A stretch of 64,000 bases of DNA from DAOTYH01 sp034435015 (lineage in GTDB: Bacteria; Chloroflexota; Anaerolineae; Aggregatilineales; UBA3940): NCBI GenBank assembly GCA_034435015.1, contig DAOTYH010000045.1:124001-188000 (forward strand), read 5' to 3'. A model generated the notes under the pieces. The model saw only the letters and a list, made by a program, of their open reading frames with translations, had not been told where the DNA came from and ran no database searches. Positions 16,859-24,704 of the stretch are shown piece by piece; positions within the stretch are counted from its first letter, which is position 1, and every line of letters starts with the position of its first letter. A program made the translations under genes and the position numbers.

Positions 16859-18391
16859 TTACCTCCTCTCTGCAAGTTCCGACTGACGGGTGCCCGTCAT
16901 CATCAGGCCGATCTCTTCCATACTGCCATCATGTACCTCACCCATCACCTGACCTTCATATAGCACATAGATTCGATCACTGAGGGCAATCAGTTCTTCC
17001 AACTCTTCTGAGACAAGCAGGATCGCTTTGTTTGCTTCCCGCTGGGCCAGAAGCATGCGTCTTACGCCTTCGATTGCACCCACATCTAATCCGCGTGTCG
17101 GTTGAACGGCGATCATCAGAGTAGGTTCTGCAGATATTTCCCGTGCCAAGATCACTCGTTGCAGATTGCCGCCCGATAACAACCGTACCGGTGTCTGGAC
17201 ATTGGGAGCCATGATCTCGTATTGCTCTTTGAGTCCCTCAGCCTGCTGTCTGGCCGCGATTCGGTCAATAGCCCACCCCTGCGCCAGCGGAGGACGCCGG
17301 TAGCTTTTCATGATCAGATTGTCGGTAATGCTCAGGTTAGGGGCAGTCCCTACCTGAGTTCGGTCTTCAGGGATATGAGCTACTCCAGCGTCAATAGCTG
17401 AGCGGGCCGAGCGGTTCTGTACCTCTTGGCCATTGACGAGGACACGGCCTTTGGTGCATGGTCTCAGCCCCGTGATCACTTCAACGAGTTCGCTCTGACC
17501 GTTGCCCGCAATGGCCGCTAACCCAACAATCTCCCCTTCACGAATATATAGGGAGACGCCACGCAGGGCTGGCAGTCCTCGATCATTTTCTGCATGCACA
17601 TCCTCGACAACAAGGACCTTTTTGCCGGGTGTCTGTTCCTTCTTTTCCATCGTGAAAAGCACTTCACGCCCCACCATCAGGCGGGCTAGCTCAGCCTTGT
17701 TTGTCTCACTGGCCCGCAGGCCTGCGGCAGTGACTTTGCCCCGCCTCAGCACAGTGATCCGGTCAGCGATGTCCATCACCTCATTCAGCTTGTGGCTGAT
17801 GAAAATGATGGATTTTCCTTCCTCTGTCATGGTGCGCAATGTCTTGAAGAGTTCTTCGATCTCCTGTGGGGCAAGTACGGCGGTTGGCTCGTCCATGATT
17901 AAGACATCAGCGCCGCGGTACAGCATCTTCAGAATCTCAACACGTTGCTGCTCGCCCACTGAGAGTTGCCATATCTTGGCCTTAGGATCAACCTTGAGGC
18001 CAAAGCGCTGACTCAGCTCAGCCACCTGTTGGTCATATTCGGGCAGGCGCAGCCAGAAGCGCGGCTTATCAAGACCCAGCAGAATGTTTTCGGTGACTGT
18101 ATGCGACGGGACTAGCATGAAGTGCTGGTGGACCATACCGATCCCTGCCTCGATGGCTTCACGCGGGGAGCTAAATGAGACCCGCCGCCCCTTGACCCAG
18201 ATCGCCCCTTCATCCGGCTCATACAGGCCGGTCAGGATATTCATGAGCGTGCTTTTTCCTGCGCCGTTCTCACCCAGCAGGGCATGGATTTCGCCTACCC
18301 GCAGATCGAAGTCAACGTGGTCGTTGGCCAAGACGCCGGGGAAATGGCGTACAATGCCTTTCATCTCAACTGCAAGTGCCGGTTCCGCCAT
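16859..18391 (-). CDS. nupO: nucleoside-type ABC transporter ATP-binding protein, two ATPase domains
   Basis: Cytoplasmic ATPase of 510 residues with two fused nucleotide-binding domains. The first has the Walker A GENGAGKST (about residues 40-48), the signature LSVGEQQRVEILK and the Walker B DVLIMDEPTAVL. The second has the degenerate Walker A AIAGNGQSELVE and the signature LSGGNLQRVILAREI, as is usual in the RbsA/NupO family. It energises uptake by the two permeases encoded downstream. A 153-base interval carrying a strong stem-loop separates it from the binding-protein gene, which probably sets binding-protein mRNA above ATPase mRNA. Confidence 0.9.
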   Translation of the reverse strand: MAEPALAVEMKGIVRHFPGVLANDHVDFDLRVGEIHALLGENGAGKSTLMNILTGLYEPDEGAIWVKGRRVSFSSPREAIEAGIGMVHQHFMLVPSHTVTENILLGLDKPRFWLRLPEYDQQVAELSQRFGLKVDPKAKIWQLSVGEQQRVEILKMLYRGADVLIMDEPTAVLAPQEIEELFKTLRTMTEEGKSIIFISHKLNEVMDIADRITVLRRGKVTAAGLRASETNKAELARLMVGREVLFTMEKKEQTPGKKVLVVEDVHAENDRGLPALRGVSLYIREGEIVGLAAIAGNGQSELVEVITGLRPCTKGRVLVNGQEVQNRSARSAIDAGVAHIPEDRTQVGTAPNLSITDNLIMKSYRRPPLAQGWAIDRIAARQQAEGLKEQYEIMAPNVQTPVRLLSGGNLQRVILAREISAEPTLMIAVQPTRGLDVGAIEGVRRMLLAQREANKAILLVSEELEELIALSDRIYVLYEGQVMGEVHDGSMEEIGLMMTGTRQSELAERR

Positions 18392-18453
18392 AGTCTGTAT
18401 CCTGTTTCTGAATGACTGTGATGGATATACATAAGCGGGGCCATACCAACTAT

Positions 18454-18487
18454 GGGGAAGCCGGGCATATGAGCGGCCCGGCTCCCC
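18454..18487 (-). terminator. strong intergenic stem-loop between binding-protein and ATPase genes
   Basis: The arms at 18454-18466 and 18476-18487 pair over 12 G/C-rich positions with one bulged base and a nine-base loop. No run of U follows in the direction of transcription. Such a hairpin after a binding-protein gene usually protects the upstream mRNA from 3' decay or causes partial termination, so the lipoprotein is made in excess over the membrane parts. The pairing is seen; the effect is inferred. Confidence 0.6.
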
Positions 18488-18544
18488 TTAAACTAGACCA
18501 GTGTGATGGAGGCAACCGCCCCCACTTGAAACGACTTCAAAAAA

Positions 18545-19780
18545 CTACTCCAGCGGCGGCAGTTCGGCTGTGACACCCTCAGCCCACCAGTACATGCAGT
18601 ATTGGCACTCATGGCCAGGAGCACCGGGCGGGAACTGATCGAGGTCAACCTGCTCAAAGCTCAACCCCTCACCAATGATCAGATTGCCCTGATTGTCATA
18701 AATTGGCCCGGTGAAGATGTCAAAGCGGGTGAACTCGCCAGCCAGCATTTGTGCGAGTATGTCCCTGACCAGTTGTATGTCTTCTTCGGGCAGGCTGGCA
18801 ACACCCGGTTGCAGGGTCTCCCCTTCCATGAAACCATACAGGCCCAGGCCGCCCGAGTCAGCATCAAAGTATTCGCTGGTCCCAACATACTCTCCGGCCA
18901 TTGAGCGCCGGACAATATCCGCATAGACCGGCCCCCAGTTCCAGTATGGGGCGGTGAGGCAGGCGTCAATACGGCAGGAACCATAGTAGTCATAAGTGAT
19001 GCCCCACTTGCCCCGCTCTGCGGCCACATCAGCCGGAGCAGGAGTATCGGCCCCTGTGAAGACTACCTGAACGCCGGCGTCGAACAGGGAGGCCGCCGCC
19101 TCTTTCTCAACTACCGGGTCGTGCCAGGTGTTGATCCAGCGGACGTCCATGGTGCATTCTGGGCAGGTCCTTCTCATACCAAGAGCGAAGGCGTTACCAA
19201 GACGAAGCTCCTCTGGGATCGGGAAGGTTGCTATGTAACCAATGCGGGGGTTGCCATCTTCTCTGGCGCGTGCACCAGCTATCATGCCGGCCAGGTACTT
19301 CATGTTCTCCATCGCGCCAAATAGGTTGCCGAAGTTTGTCCCATTGGACTTGTAGCCGGAGATATGGACAAAGTCAATGTCAGGAAACTCGCTGGCAACC
19401 GTTTCAGTCGGATCCATGTAGCCGAAGGAAGTTGTGAAGATCAGGTCGAATCCCTTGCGGGCCAGCGAACGGATCACCTGCTCACTGTCGGCGCCCTCAG
19501 CGACCAGCTCGACATAGGCGGTATGCACGCCTTCTACGTTCTCCTGCACGTACTGGCGGCCAACGTCATGGGCCTGGGTCCACCCGCCATCGTCATGGGG
19601 GCCAATGTACACCCAAGCCACATTGAACTTGCCCTCGACGATGTTGGGGATTTGATAGGCCCCCGCCTCTTCTTCCGCAGGGGCGGCTTCCTCAGGGGCA
19701 GGTGTTGCCCCTCCGCAGGCCACCAGCAGCACACTGGCGATCAGAAGCACAATCAACAAGAATGCGTGTTTGCTTGACAT
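18545..19780 (-). CDS. nupN: BMP family nucleoside-binding lipoprotein
   Basis: Extracytoplasmic solute-binding lipoprotein of 411 residues for the adjacent ABC importer. The signal peptide ends in the lipobox LLVAC (Cys22), followed by an Ala/Pro/Glu-rich spacer. The mature part begins KFNVAWVYIGPHDDGGWTQAHDVGRQY, the typical BMP/PnrA opening (strand then DDGGW), then FDLIFTTSFGYMDPT, HISGYKSNGTNFGNLFGAMENMKYLAGMIAG, and VFTGADTPAPADVAAERGKWGITYDYYG. BMP proteins with this pattern bind purine nucleosides (PnrA, BmpA-type), which suits the surrounding genes. It is the first gene of the transporter unit and has its own upstream region of about 120 bases with a palindromic element. Confidence 0.9.
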   Translation of the reverse strand: MSSKHAFLLIVLLIASVLLVACGGATPAPEEAAPAEEEAGAYQIPNIVEGKFNVAWVYIGPHDDGGWTQAHDVGRQYVQENVEGVHTAYVELVAEGADSEQVIRSLARKGFDLIFTTSFGYMDPTETVASEFPDIDFVHISGYKSNGTNFGNLFGAMENMKYLAGMIAGARAREDGNPRIGYIATFPIPEELRLGNAFALGMRRTCPECTMDVRWINTWHDPVVEKEAAASLFDAGVQVVFTGADTPAPADVAAERGKWGITYDYYGSCRIDACLTAPYWNWGPVYADIVRRSMAGEYVGTSEYFDADSGGLGLYGFMEGETLQPGVASLPEEDIQLVRDILAQMLAGEFTRFDIFTGPIYDNQGNLIIGEGLSFEQVDLDQFPPGAPGHECQYCMYWWAEGVTAELPPLE

Positions 19781-19822
19781 AGCCTCTTTCTTCTCCTTGA
19801 CTAAGGGCTATTAAAAAGCTAC

Positions 19823-19841
19823 AGTGACAAACTTGTTCACT
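19823..19841. promoter_or_regulatory. candidate operator palindrome upstream of the BMP lipoprotein gene
   Basis: AGTGACAAACTTGTTCACT is an imperfect 19-base palindrome: 14 of 18 non-central positions match in the form AGTGA-nn-AA-c-TT-nn-TCACT. It lies 43 bases before the lipoprotein start in the 122-base gap after carbamate kinase. This is the size and place expected of a dimeric repressor site. No regulator gene is adjacent, so the binding protein is unknown. Confidence 0.35.
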
Positions 19842-19902
19842 AATGGTTGCTGGACTTCCCGGCTATCCTCCTCCCTTCCCCTGCTCCTTACTACGTTAGG
19901 AC

Positions 19903-20853
19903 TTAGTCGGGGACGATCCATGTCCCCGTTTCGCCGGCAAGCGCGCGAGCCAGATTCTCTGGATTCGTGATCAACGCTTGCTTTCCGCCCTGCTCCAAGA
20001 ATGAGATCACTGCTTCTATTTTAGGCTTCATACTGCCTTCAGCAAAGTGACCTTCTTCCATATACTTGCGTGCTTCTGATAACGTCAGACGATCCAGCCA
20101 TTGCTGGTTTGGCTTGTTGTAGTTGAGTGCCACCTTTTCTACAGCGGTAGAGATCAGGAATAGGTCGGCCTTGATCCCGTTGGCCAGCAGAGCTGTCCCG
20201 CGGTCTTTATCAATCACGGCATAAGCGCCGCGTAACTCCCCCTTCTCATTTTGGATCACAGGGATGCCGCCGCCGCCTACCGCGATGACAATGAAGCCCT
20301 CTTTGATCAGCGCATTGATCGCGTCAATTTCGATGATCCTTTGCGGGATGGGAGAGGCGACCACACGGCGCAACCCACGCCCGGCATCCTCAACGACCGT
20401 CCATCCCTCGGCGCGGAAATAAGCCGCTTGCTCCTCTGTCAAGTATCCACCGATCGGTTTGGTAGGGTTTAGAAAACCGGGGTCATTGCGATCAACAAGG
20501 GTCTGGGTCACAACAGAGACAGCCTGTCTCCTAATGCCCCGCTTCAGGAACTCGTTGGAGAGCGCCTGTTGCAGCATGTACCCAATCGATCCTTGTGTAT
20601 CTGCGCCGATAATGTCCAGCGGGACGGTGTGAACCTGCCCTGCCGCCAGCTCTGAGCGGCGCAGGATGAAACCGACCTGAGGACCGTTGCCGTGTGTGAT
20701 GACCAAATCCCAGCCCTGCTCGATCATGGTTGCCAGATGGGTACATGTCTCCCGGACTGCTTCCCACTGGTGAGCCACGTCGGCCTTATCTTTCTCTTTA
20801 ATGAGAGAGTTGCCACCGATGGCAATGGCCGCCAGTTTGCGTTTTTCTGTCAT
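19903..20853 (-). CDS. arcC: carbamate kinase
   Basis: Makes ATP from carbamoyl phosphate and ADP. Using ATG 20853, which has GGAAG ten bases upstream, gives 316 residues; a GTG three codons earlier is possible. Family motifs are AAIAIGGNSLIKE near the N-terminus, VITHGNGPQVGFILRR (about residues 56-71), IIEIDAINALIKEGFIVIAVGGGGIPVI (about residues 174-201) and the DKDRGTALLA nucleotide site. It lies downstream of two transcarbamylase genes, as in fermentative arginine, agmatine and allantoin pathways and in the E. coli yge/yqe cluster (yqeA). The order argues that the transcarbamylases run in the carbamoyl-phosphate-forming direction. Confidence 0.94.
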   Translation of the reverse strand: MTEKRKLAAIAIGGNSLIKEKDKADVAHQWEAVRETCTHLATMIEQGWDLVITHGNGPQVGFILRRSELAAGQVHTVPLDIIGADTQGSIGYMLQQALSNEFLKRGIRRQAVSVVTQTLVDRNDPGFLNPTKPIGGYLTEEQAAYFRAEGWTVVEDAGRGLRRVVASPIPQRIIEIDAINALIKEGFIVIAVGGGGIPVIQNEKGELRGAYAVIDKDRGTALLANGIKADLFLISTAVEKVALNYNKPNQQWLDRLTLSEARKYMEEGHFAEGSMKPKIEAVISFLEQGGKQALITNPENLARALAGETGTWIVPD

Positions 20854-20898
20854 AACATCCACTTCCGTTCAAGCGGGTAGAAAGTAAGCCTATCCGGG

Positions 20899-21879
20899 TT
20901 ACCGCATGGTAAGAGCCATCACAGCTTTCTGAACATGCAAGCGGTTTTCTGCCTCATCCCATGTTACGCTGTGAGGGCCGTCAATGACGCTGTCTGCCAC
21001 TTCGATCCCTCGATCAGCGGGCAGACAATGCATGTAGATGATGTCTTCCTTGCCCAACGCGATCCGCCGGTCGTCGGCAATCCAGTCGCTGTATTTCGCC
21101 CCGATTCGCGCCGATTCATCCTTATCCGTTGTGGTCAACATACAACCCCAGCTCTTGGGATATACCACATCGGCATCGCGGAAGGCATCGTCCATATTAT
21201 GCGAGATCTCCAAACTGCCGCCTGAGCGACGGGCGTTCTCTTTAGCCTGCTCCACAATATCAGGGACGACTTTAAACTCCGGTGGATAAGCAAAGGTCAC
21301 GTTCATCCCAAAGCGGGTCATGAGCAAGATTAATGAGTGAGGCACGGACATCGGCTTCTGATAGCTTTTAGCATAAGCCCAGCTCACGCCAATCTTCAAG
21401 CCGCGCAGGTCACGCCCCTTATGTTCAATGATCGTCATCAAGTCAGCCAGAACCTGAAAGGGGTGATACAGGTCGCACTGCATGTTGAGCACCGGCACAC
21501 GGCTGGCGGCGGCTACCTCGCGGATATATTGGTTGCCGAAGTTCCAGTCGCACTGGCGAATGGCGATCCCGTCGCAGTAGCGCCCCAGGATTTCGCCCAT
21601 TTCCTTAGGGGTGTCGCCGTGAGCGATCTGGGTAGTCTCGCTGTCAATAAACATCCCATGCCCGCCAAGCTGGGCTATGCCTGCCTCAAAGCTGGCACGG
21701 GTTCGTGTACTGCTGAAGAAGAACAGCATAGCTAACACTTTATCCCGTAGCAGGGCATGAGGCTCACCGACCGCCCGCTTACGTTTCAGGTCAAAGGCTA
21801 CATCTAAGACAGTTTCGACCTCATTCTTGGTCCATTCTTGTACCGTGATCATGTCACGGCCACGCAGATCGGTTTGCAT
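20899..21879 (-). CDS. ygeW: YgeW-like transcarbamylase
   Basis: Member of the ornithine/aspartate transcarbamylase superfamily. It has the carbamoyl-phosphate motif FFFSSTRTRASFEAG (STRTR about residues 57-61), DLYHPFQVLADLMT (HPxQ), the segment VSWAYAKSYQKPMSVPHSLILLMTRFGM that I associate with the YgeW family, VVYPKSWGCM, and MHCLPADRG. ATG 21879 has GGAG ten bases upstream; a TTG nine bases earlier is too close to it. At 326 residues it is shorter than E. coli YgeW (about 396). The usual K/R-G-E-S 80s loop is replaced by HGDTPKEM. I infer that it transfers a carbamoyl group between phosphate and an amino product of purine breakdown; the acceptor is not known from sequence. Confidence 0.82.
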   Translation of the reverse strand: MQTDLRGRDMITVQEWTKNEVETVLDVAFDLKRKRAVGEPHALLRDKVLAMLFFFSSTRTRASFEAGIAQLGGHGMFIDSETTQIAHGDTPKEMGEILGRYCDGIAIRQCDWNFGNQYIREVAAASRVPVLNMQCDLYHPFQVLADLMTIIEHKGRDLRGLKIGVSWAYAKSYQKPMSVPHSLILLMTRFGMNVTFAYPPEFKVVPDIVEQAKENARRSGGSLEISHNMDDAFRDADVVYPKSWGCMLTTTDKDESARIGAKYSDWIADDRRIALGKEDIIYMHCLPADRGIEVADSVIDGPHSVTWDEAENRLHVQKAVMALTMR

Positions 21880-21950
21880 CTTAGTCAATCTCCACGTTAA
21901 AGTCTGACAATAGAGGGGGCATGACGCCTATACACCCCCCTGAGATTAGT

Positions 21951-22904
21951 CTATTCCACTGCGCCCAGCACCAAGGCCAGCAGGGCCATGCGCATCAGCA
22001 CACCGTTATAGGCCTCTACCCAGTAACGCTGATGGCGGGTGGTGTCCACGTCGAGAGAGAGTTCATCCATGCGCGGCAGTGAGTGCAACACCATAGCATC
22101 TGGCTTGGCCTTGCGGAACAGTAAATCCTTCGTGATCTGATATTCCTTAGGAGTCAATCCCACATCGCCCTTGCGTTCATCACGGGATTTGGTGTAGTCA
22201 GGTTGTACGACCGGCTCCATGTAGATCACATCTACCTTGTCAACAACCTGCTCAACCGACTCGGCTTCCTCGAACTGCAACCCCATGTCCTTGATCTCAG
22301 CCTTGAACTCTGGGGTCAGGGCCATATCAGGGGGGCAGACGTAGTACGCCTTGATGTCGAACTTGGTCATGGCATAGCTGATCGAGTGCATGGTGCGCAT
22401 ACGCATATCACCAACCAGCAAGAAGGACAGCCCATCCAAACGCCCCTTCTCGCGCCAGATAGTGAACATGTCTGTCAACACTTGTGTCGGGTGTTCACCC
22501 CAACCGTCACCGCAGTTGATGACCGGGACACTGGCATACTTGGCGGCTTCAGCAGGCGCCCCTTGCTGGTAGTGGCGCATGGCGATCACATCGCCATAAT
22601 ATTCCAGCATGTTCACTGTGTCTTTAATTGATTCCTGATAGAAGTCGCCGGCACGGGTCATCTTGGCATCTGAAAAGCCGGTTACATGCCCTCCCAGCCG
22701 GTGCATGGCGGCCTCCGTTGCCAAGCGTGTGCGCGTGCTGGGCTGGTAGAATGCTACGACCAGCGTCTTCTCCTTCAGGAGGTCCCCATTGCGGCGATCG
22801 CGCGCGTACGGCTCAAGCCGCTGAGCTACCTCGAAGCAACGGAAGAATTCATGACGTTCAAAGTCCTTCAAAGAGAGGATGTCACGTCCTGCAAAGCTGC
22901 GCAT
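21951..22904 (-). CDS. aspartate-transcarbamylase-like protein with altered active site
   Basis: Transcarbamylase of 317 residues, closest in pattern to the catalytic subunit of aspartate transcarbamylase. It has YQPSTRTRLATEAAMHRLGG (STRTR 56-60), CGDGWGEHPTQVLTD, GDMRMRTMHSISYAM, and LPRMDELSLDVDTTRHQRYWVEAYNGVLMRMALL. The carbamoyl-phosphate site is therefore largely kept. The mobile loop at 77-96 reads FSDAKMTRAGDFYQESIKDT, in which the Ser and Lys equivalent to E. coli Ser80 and Lys84 are not found. The TRVQKER stretch that binds aspartate is replaced by EPVVQPDYTK. So the amino substrate may not be aspartate. It sits between adenine deaminase and the YgeW-like gene. AGGAGATAGATAACT precedes the ATG. 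Confidence 0.8.
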   Translation of the reverse strand: MRSFAGRDILSLKDFERHEFFRCFEVAQRLEPYARDRRNGDLLKEKTLVVAFYQPSTRTRLATEAAMHRLGGHVTGFSDAKMTRAGDFYQESIKDTVNMLEYYGDVIAMRHYQQGAPAEAAKYASVPVINCGDGWGEHPTQVLTDMFTIWREKGRLDGLSFLLVGDMRMRTMHSISYAMTKFDIKAYYVCPPDMALTPEFKAEIKDMGLQFEEAESVEQVVDKVDVIYMEPVVQPDYTKSRDERKGDVGLTPKEYQITKDLLFRKAKPDAMVLHSLPRMDELSLDVDTTRHQRYWVEAYNGVLMRMALLALVLGAVE

Positions 22905-22971
22905 AGTTATCTATCTCCTGAAAAATATGTTTATGGGGCAGGGAGTACTTATCCCTAGTATGTTCCCCATT

Positions 22972-24684
22972 TTAACCATCAACAAATAGATCAACCACTT
23001 TGAATTGATCCACATCTACCAGCCCTATATCGGTCAGCTTCAGGCTGGGGATAACTTCCAATGCCATGAAGCTCATTGCCATGAAGGGATCATGCAGGGG
23101 CGAGCCGAGTTGCCGGGTGGCCGCCAGCAGTTCATCTACCCCTCGGCGGACCTCACGGATGGGACGGTCGGACATCAGGCCTGCAACAGGCAAGGGAAGT
23201 TGAGCTACTACTGTGCTTCCTACTGCCACAGCTAATCCACCGCCCATCTGGCCTACAGCACGGGCGGCGCTCATCATACTTTCGTCGTCTGCTCCGATCA
23301 CAACCAGATTGTGATGATCGTGTGCCACTGTGCCCGCAATAGCACCCCGCTTCAGACCGATCCCTTGAATGAAGCCCTTGCCCATCCTGCCGGTTGCGCG
23401 ATGGCGCTCGATGACAGCCATCTTGAGGATGTCGCGTTCCGGGTCGGCTAAGGCGTATCCGTTAGCGCGTTTGATCTCCAACACACGATTCTCTGTGACT
23501 AGCTGATCGGGGATACTGCCAATGACCCGTGCCTGTGTTCCATGAGCGGGGATGGAAAAGTCAACTGCCTCCCAGCGGATGTTAATTGAACTGCGCAGTT
23601 CGATTGAACGGGGCGGTTCTTGGGTGGGTAATGTCTCACCGTTCTCTGCTACTAAGTACCCTCCCCGATAAACCTGTTCTGGCACTGGATTATTCAAATC
23701 GGAGAAGATGATTAGGTCAGCCCGCCGCCCCGGCGCAATCGCGCCCCGATCGCGTAACCCGAAATACTCGGCGGGGTTGATAGTAGCCATCTGAATCGCG
23801 GTGATTGGACTGATCCCCTCTTGGATGGCCACCCGCACCATATAGTCTATGGTGCCCTGATCAAGCAAATCAGCAGGCTGACGGTCGTCAGTGCAGAAAC
23901 ACAGATGCCGGCTGTTCTCTGGAGTAACGAGGGGCAACAAGTCGCGCAGATTATGTGCGTTGGTTGCCTCTCGGATGAAGATGGTCATGCCTAGCCGTAG
24001 TTTCTCTCTGGCCTCCTCTACTGTCACAGATTCATGGTCAGAGCGAACGCCGGCTGAAACATAGGCATTCAGCATCTTGCCCGCCAAGCCGGGACAGTGC
24101 CCGTCAATCACAGAGCCTTCGAATGCTTCCAGTTTATCCAAAATTCCCTGCTCCGCGTAGATCACACCGGGGTAGTTCATCACTTCAGCCAGACCCAACA
24201 CCCACGGATTGGAACGCAGGTTGACAATATCGTAGGCCTCCAGACGAGCGCCGGCTGTTCCCATATGGGTAGCCGGCACACATGAGGAGGCCATCACGTA
24301 CATGCTCAAGCGCCCATACTGGGCTTGATCCAGCATGAACCCGATCCCCTCCAGCCCCAGCACATTGGCGATCTCGTGAGGGTCAGTGACTACTGAAGTG
24401 ACGCCGCGCGGCAAGACTGCCTTAGCAAACTCCAGCGGGGTACACATTGAGCTTTCAATATGCACATGTGCGTCAATGTATCCGGGCGCGACAAACTTGC
24501 CGCCTAGATCAATCTCGGCTTCGGCCTCGTATCCTCTCCCCACCCCTACAATGCGGGAACGCCGGATGGCTATGTCCGTCTCATAAACTTCTCCTGTGAA
24601 AACATTGACCAGACGGGCATTTTTAAGTAACACAGCCGCTGGCCTGTCACCTCGCGCGATCTGGACGAGTTTCTGACGTTCCAT
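22972..24684 (-). CDS. ade: adenine deaminase
   Basis: Converts adenine to hypoxanthine and ammonia. The 570 residues match bacterial AdeC/YicP-type enzymes. Seen are YIDAHVHIESSMCTPLEFAKAVLPRGVTSVVTDPHEIANVLG (metal HxH at about residues 73-75), IDGHCPGL, HESVTVEEAREKLRLGM, and FCTDDRQPADLLDQG (metal Asp). The C-terminal AIAGTVAHDHHNLVVIGADDESM motif near residue 435 is a further AdeC hallmark. AAGGAGG lies close before the ATG. Its product, hypoxanthine, is a plausible substrate for the molybdenum hydroxylase at the end of the region. Confidence 0.94.
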   Translation of the reverse strand: MERQKLVQIARGDRPAAVLLKNARLVNVFTGEVYETDIAIRRSRIVGVGRGYEAEAEIDLGGKFVAPGYIDAHVHIESSMCTPLEFAKAVLPRGVTSVVTDPHEIANVLGLEGIGFMLDQAQYGRLSMYVMASSCVPATHMGTAGARLEAYDIVNLRSNPWVLGLAEVMNYPGVIYAEQGILDKLEAFEGSVIDGHCPGLAGKMLNAYVSAGVRSDHESVTVEEAREKLRLGMTIFIREATNAHNLRDLLPLVTPENSRHLCFCTDDRQPADLLDQGTIDYMVRVAIQEGISPITAIQMATINPAEYFGLRDRGAIAPGRRADLIIFSDLNNPVPEQVYRGGYLVAENGETLPTQEPPRSIELRSSINIRWEAVDFSIPAHGTQARVIGSIPDQLVTENRVLEIKRANGYALADPERDILKMAVIERHRATGRMGKGFIQGIGLKRGAIAGTVAHDHHNLVVIGADDESMMSAARAVGQMGGGLAVAVGSTVVAQLPLPVAGLMSDRPIREVRRGVDELLAATRQLGSPLHDPFMAMSFMALEVIPSLKLTDIGLVDVDQFKVVDLFVDG

Positions 24685-24704
24685 AGGGGATGATTTTTTC
24701 CTCC

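Noticed and set aside
21951..22904. Calling the gene pyrB outright
   Set aside because: The aspartate-binding and mobile-loop residues of ATCase are not preserved, and the gene sits in a catabolic operon, away from pyrC.
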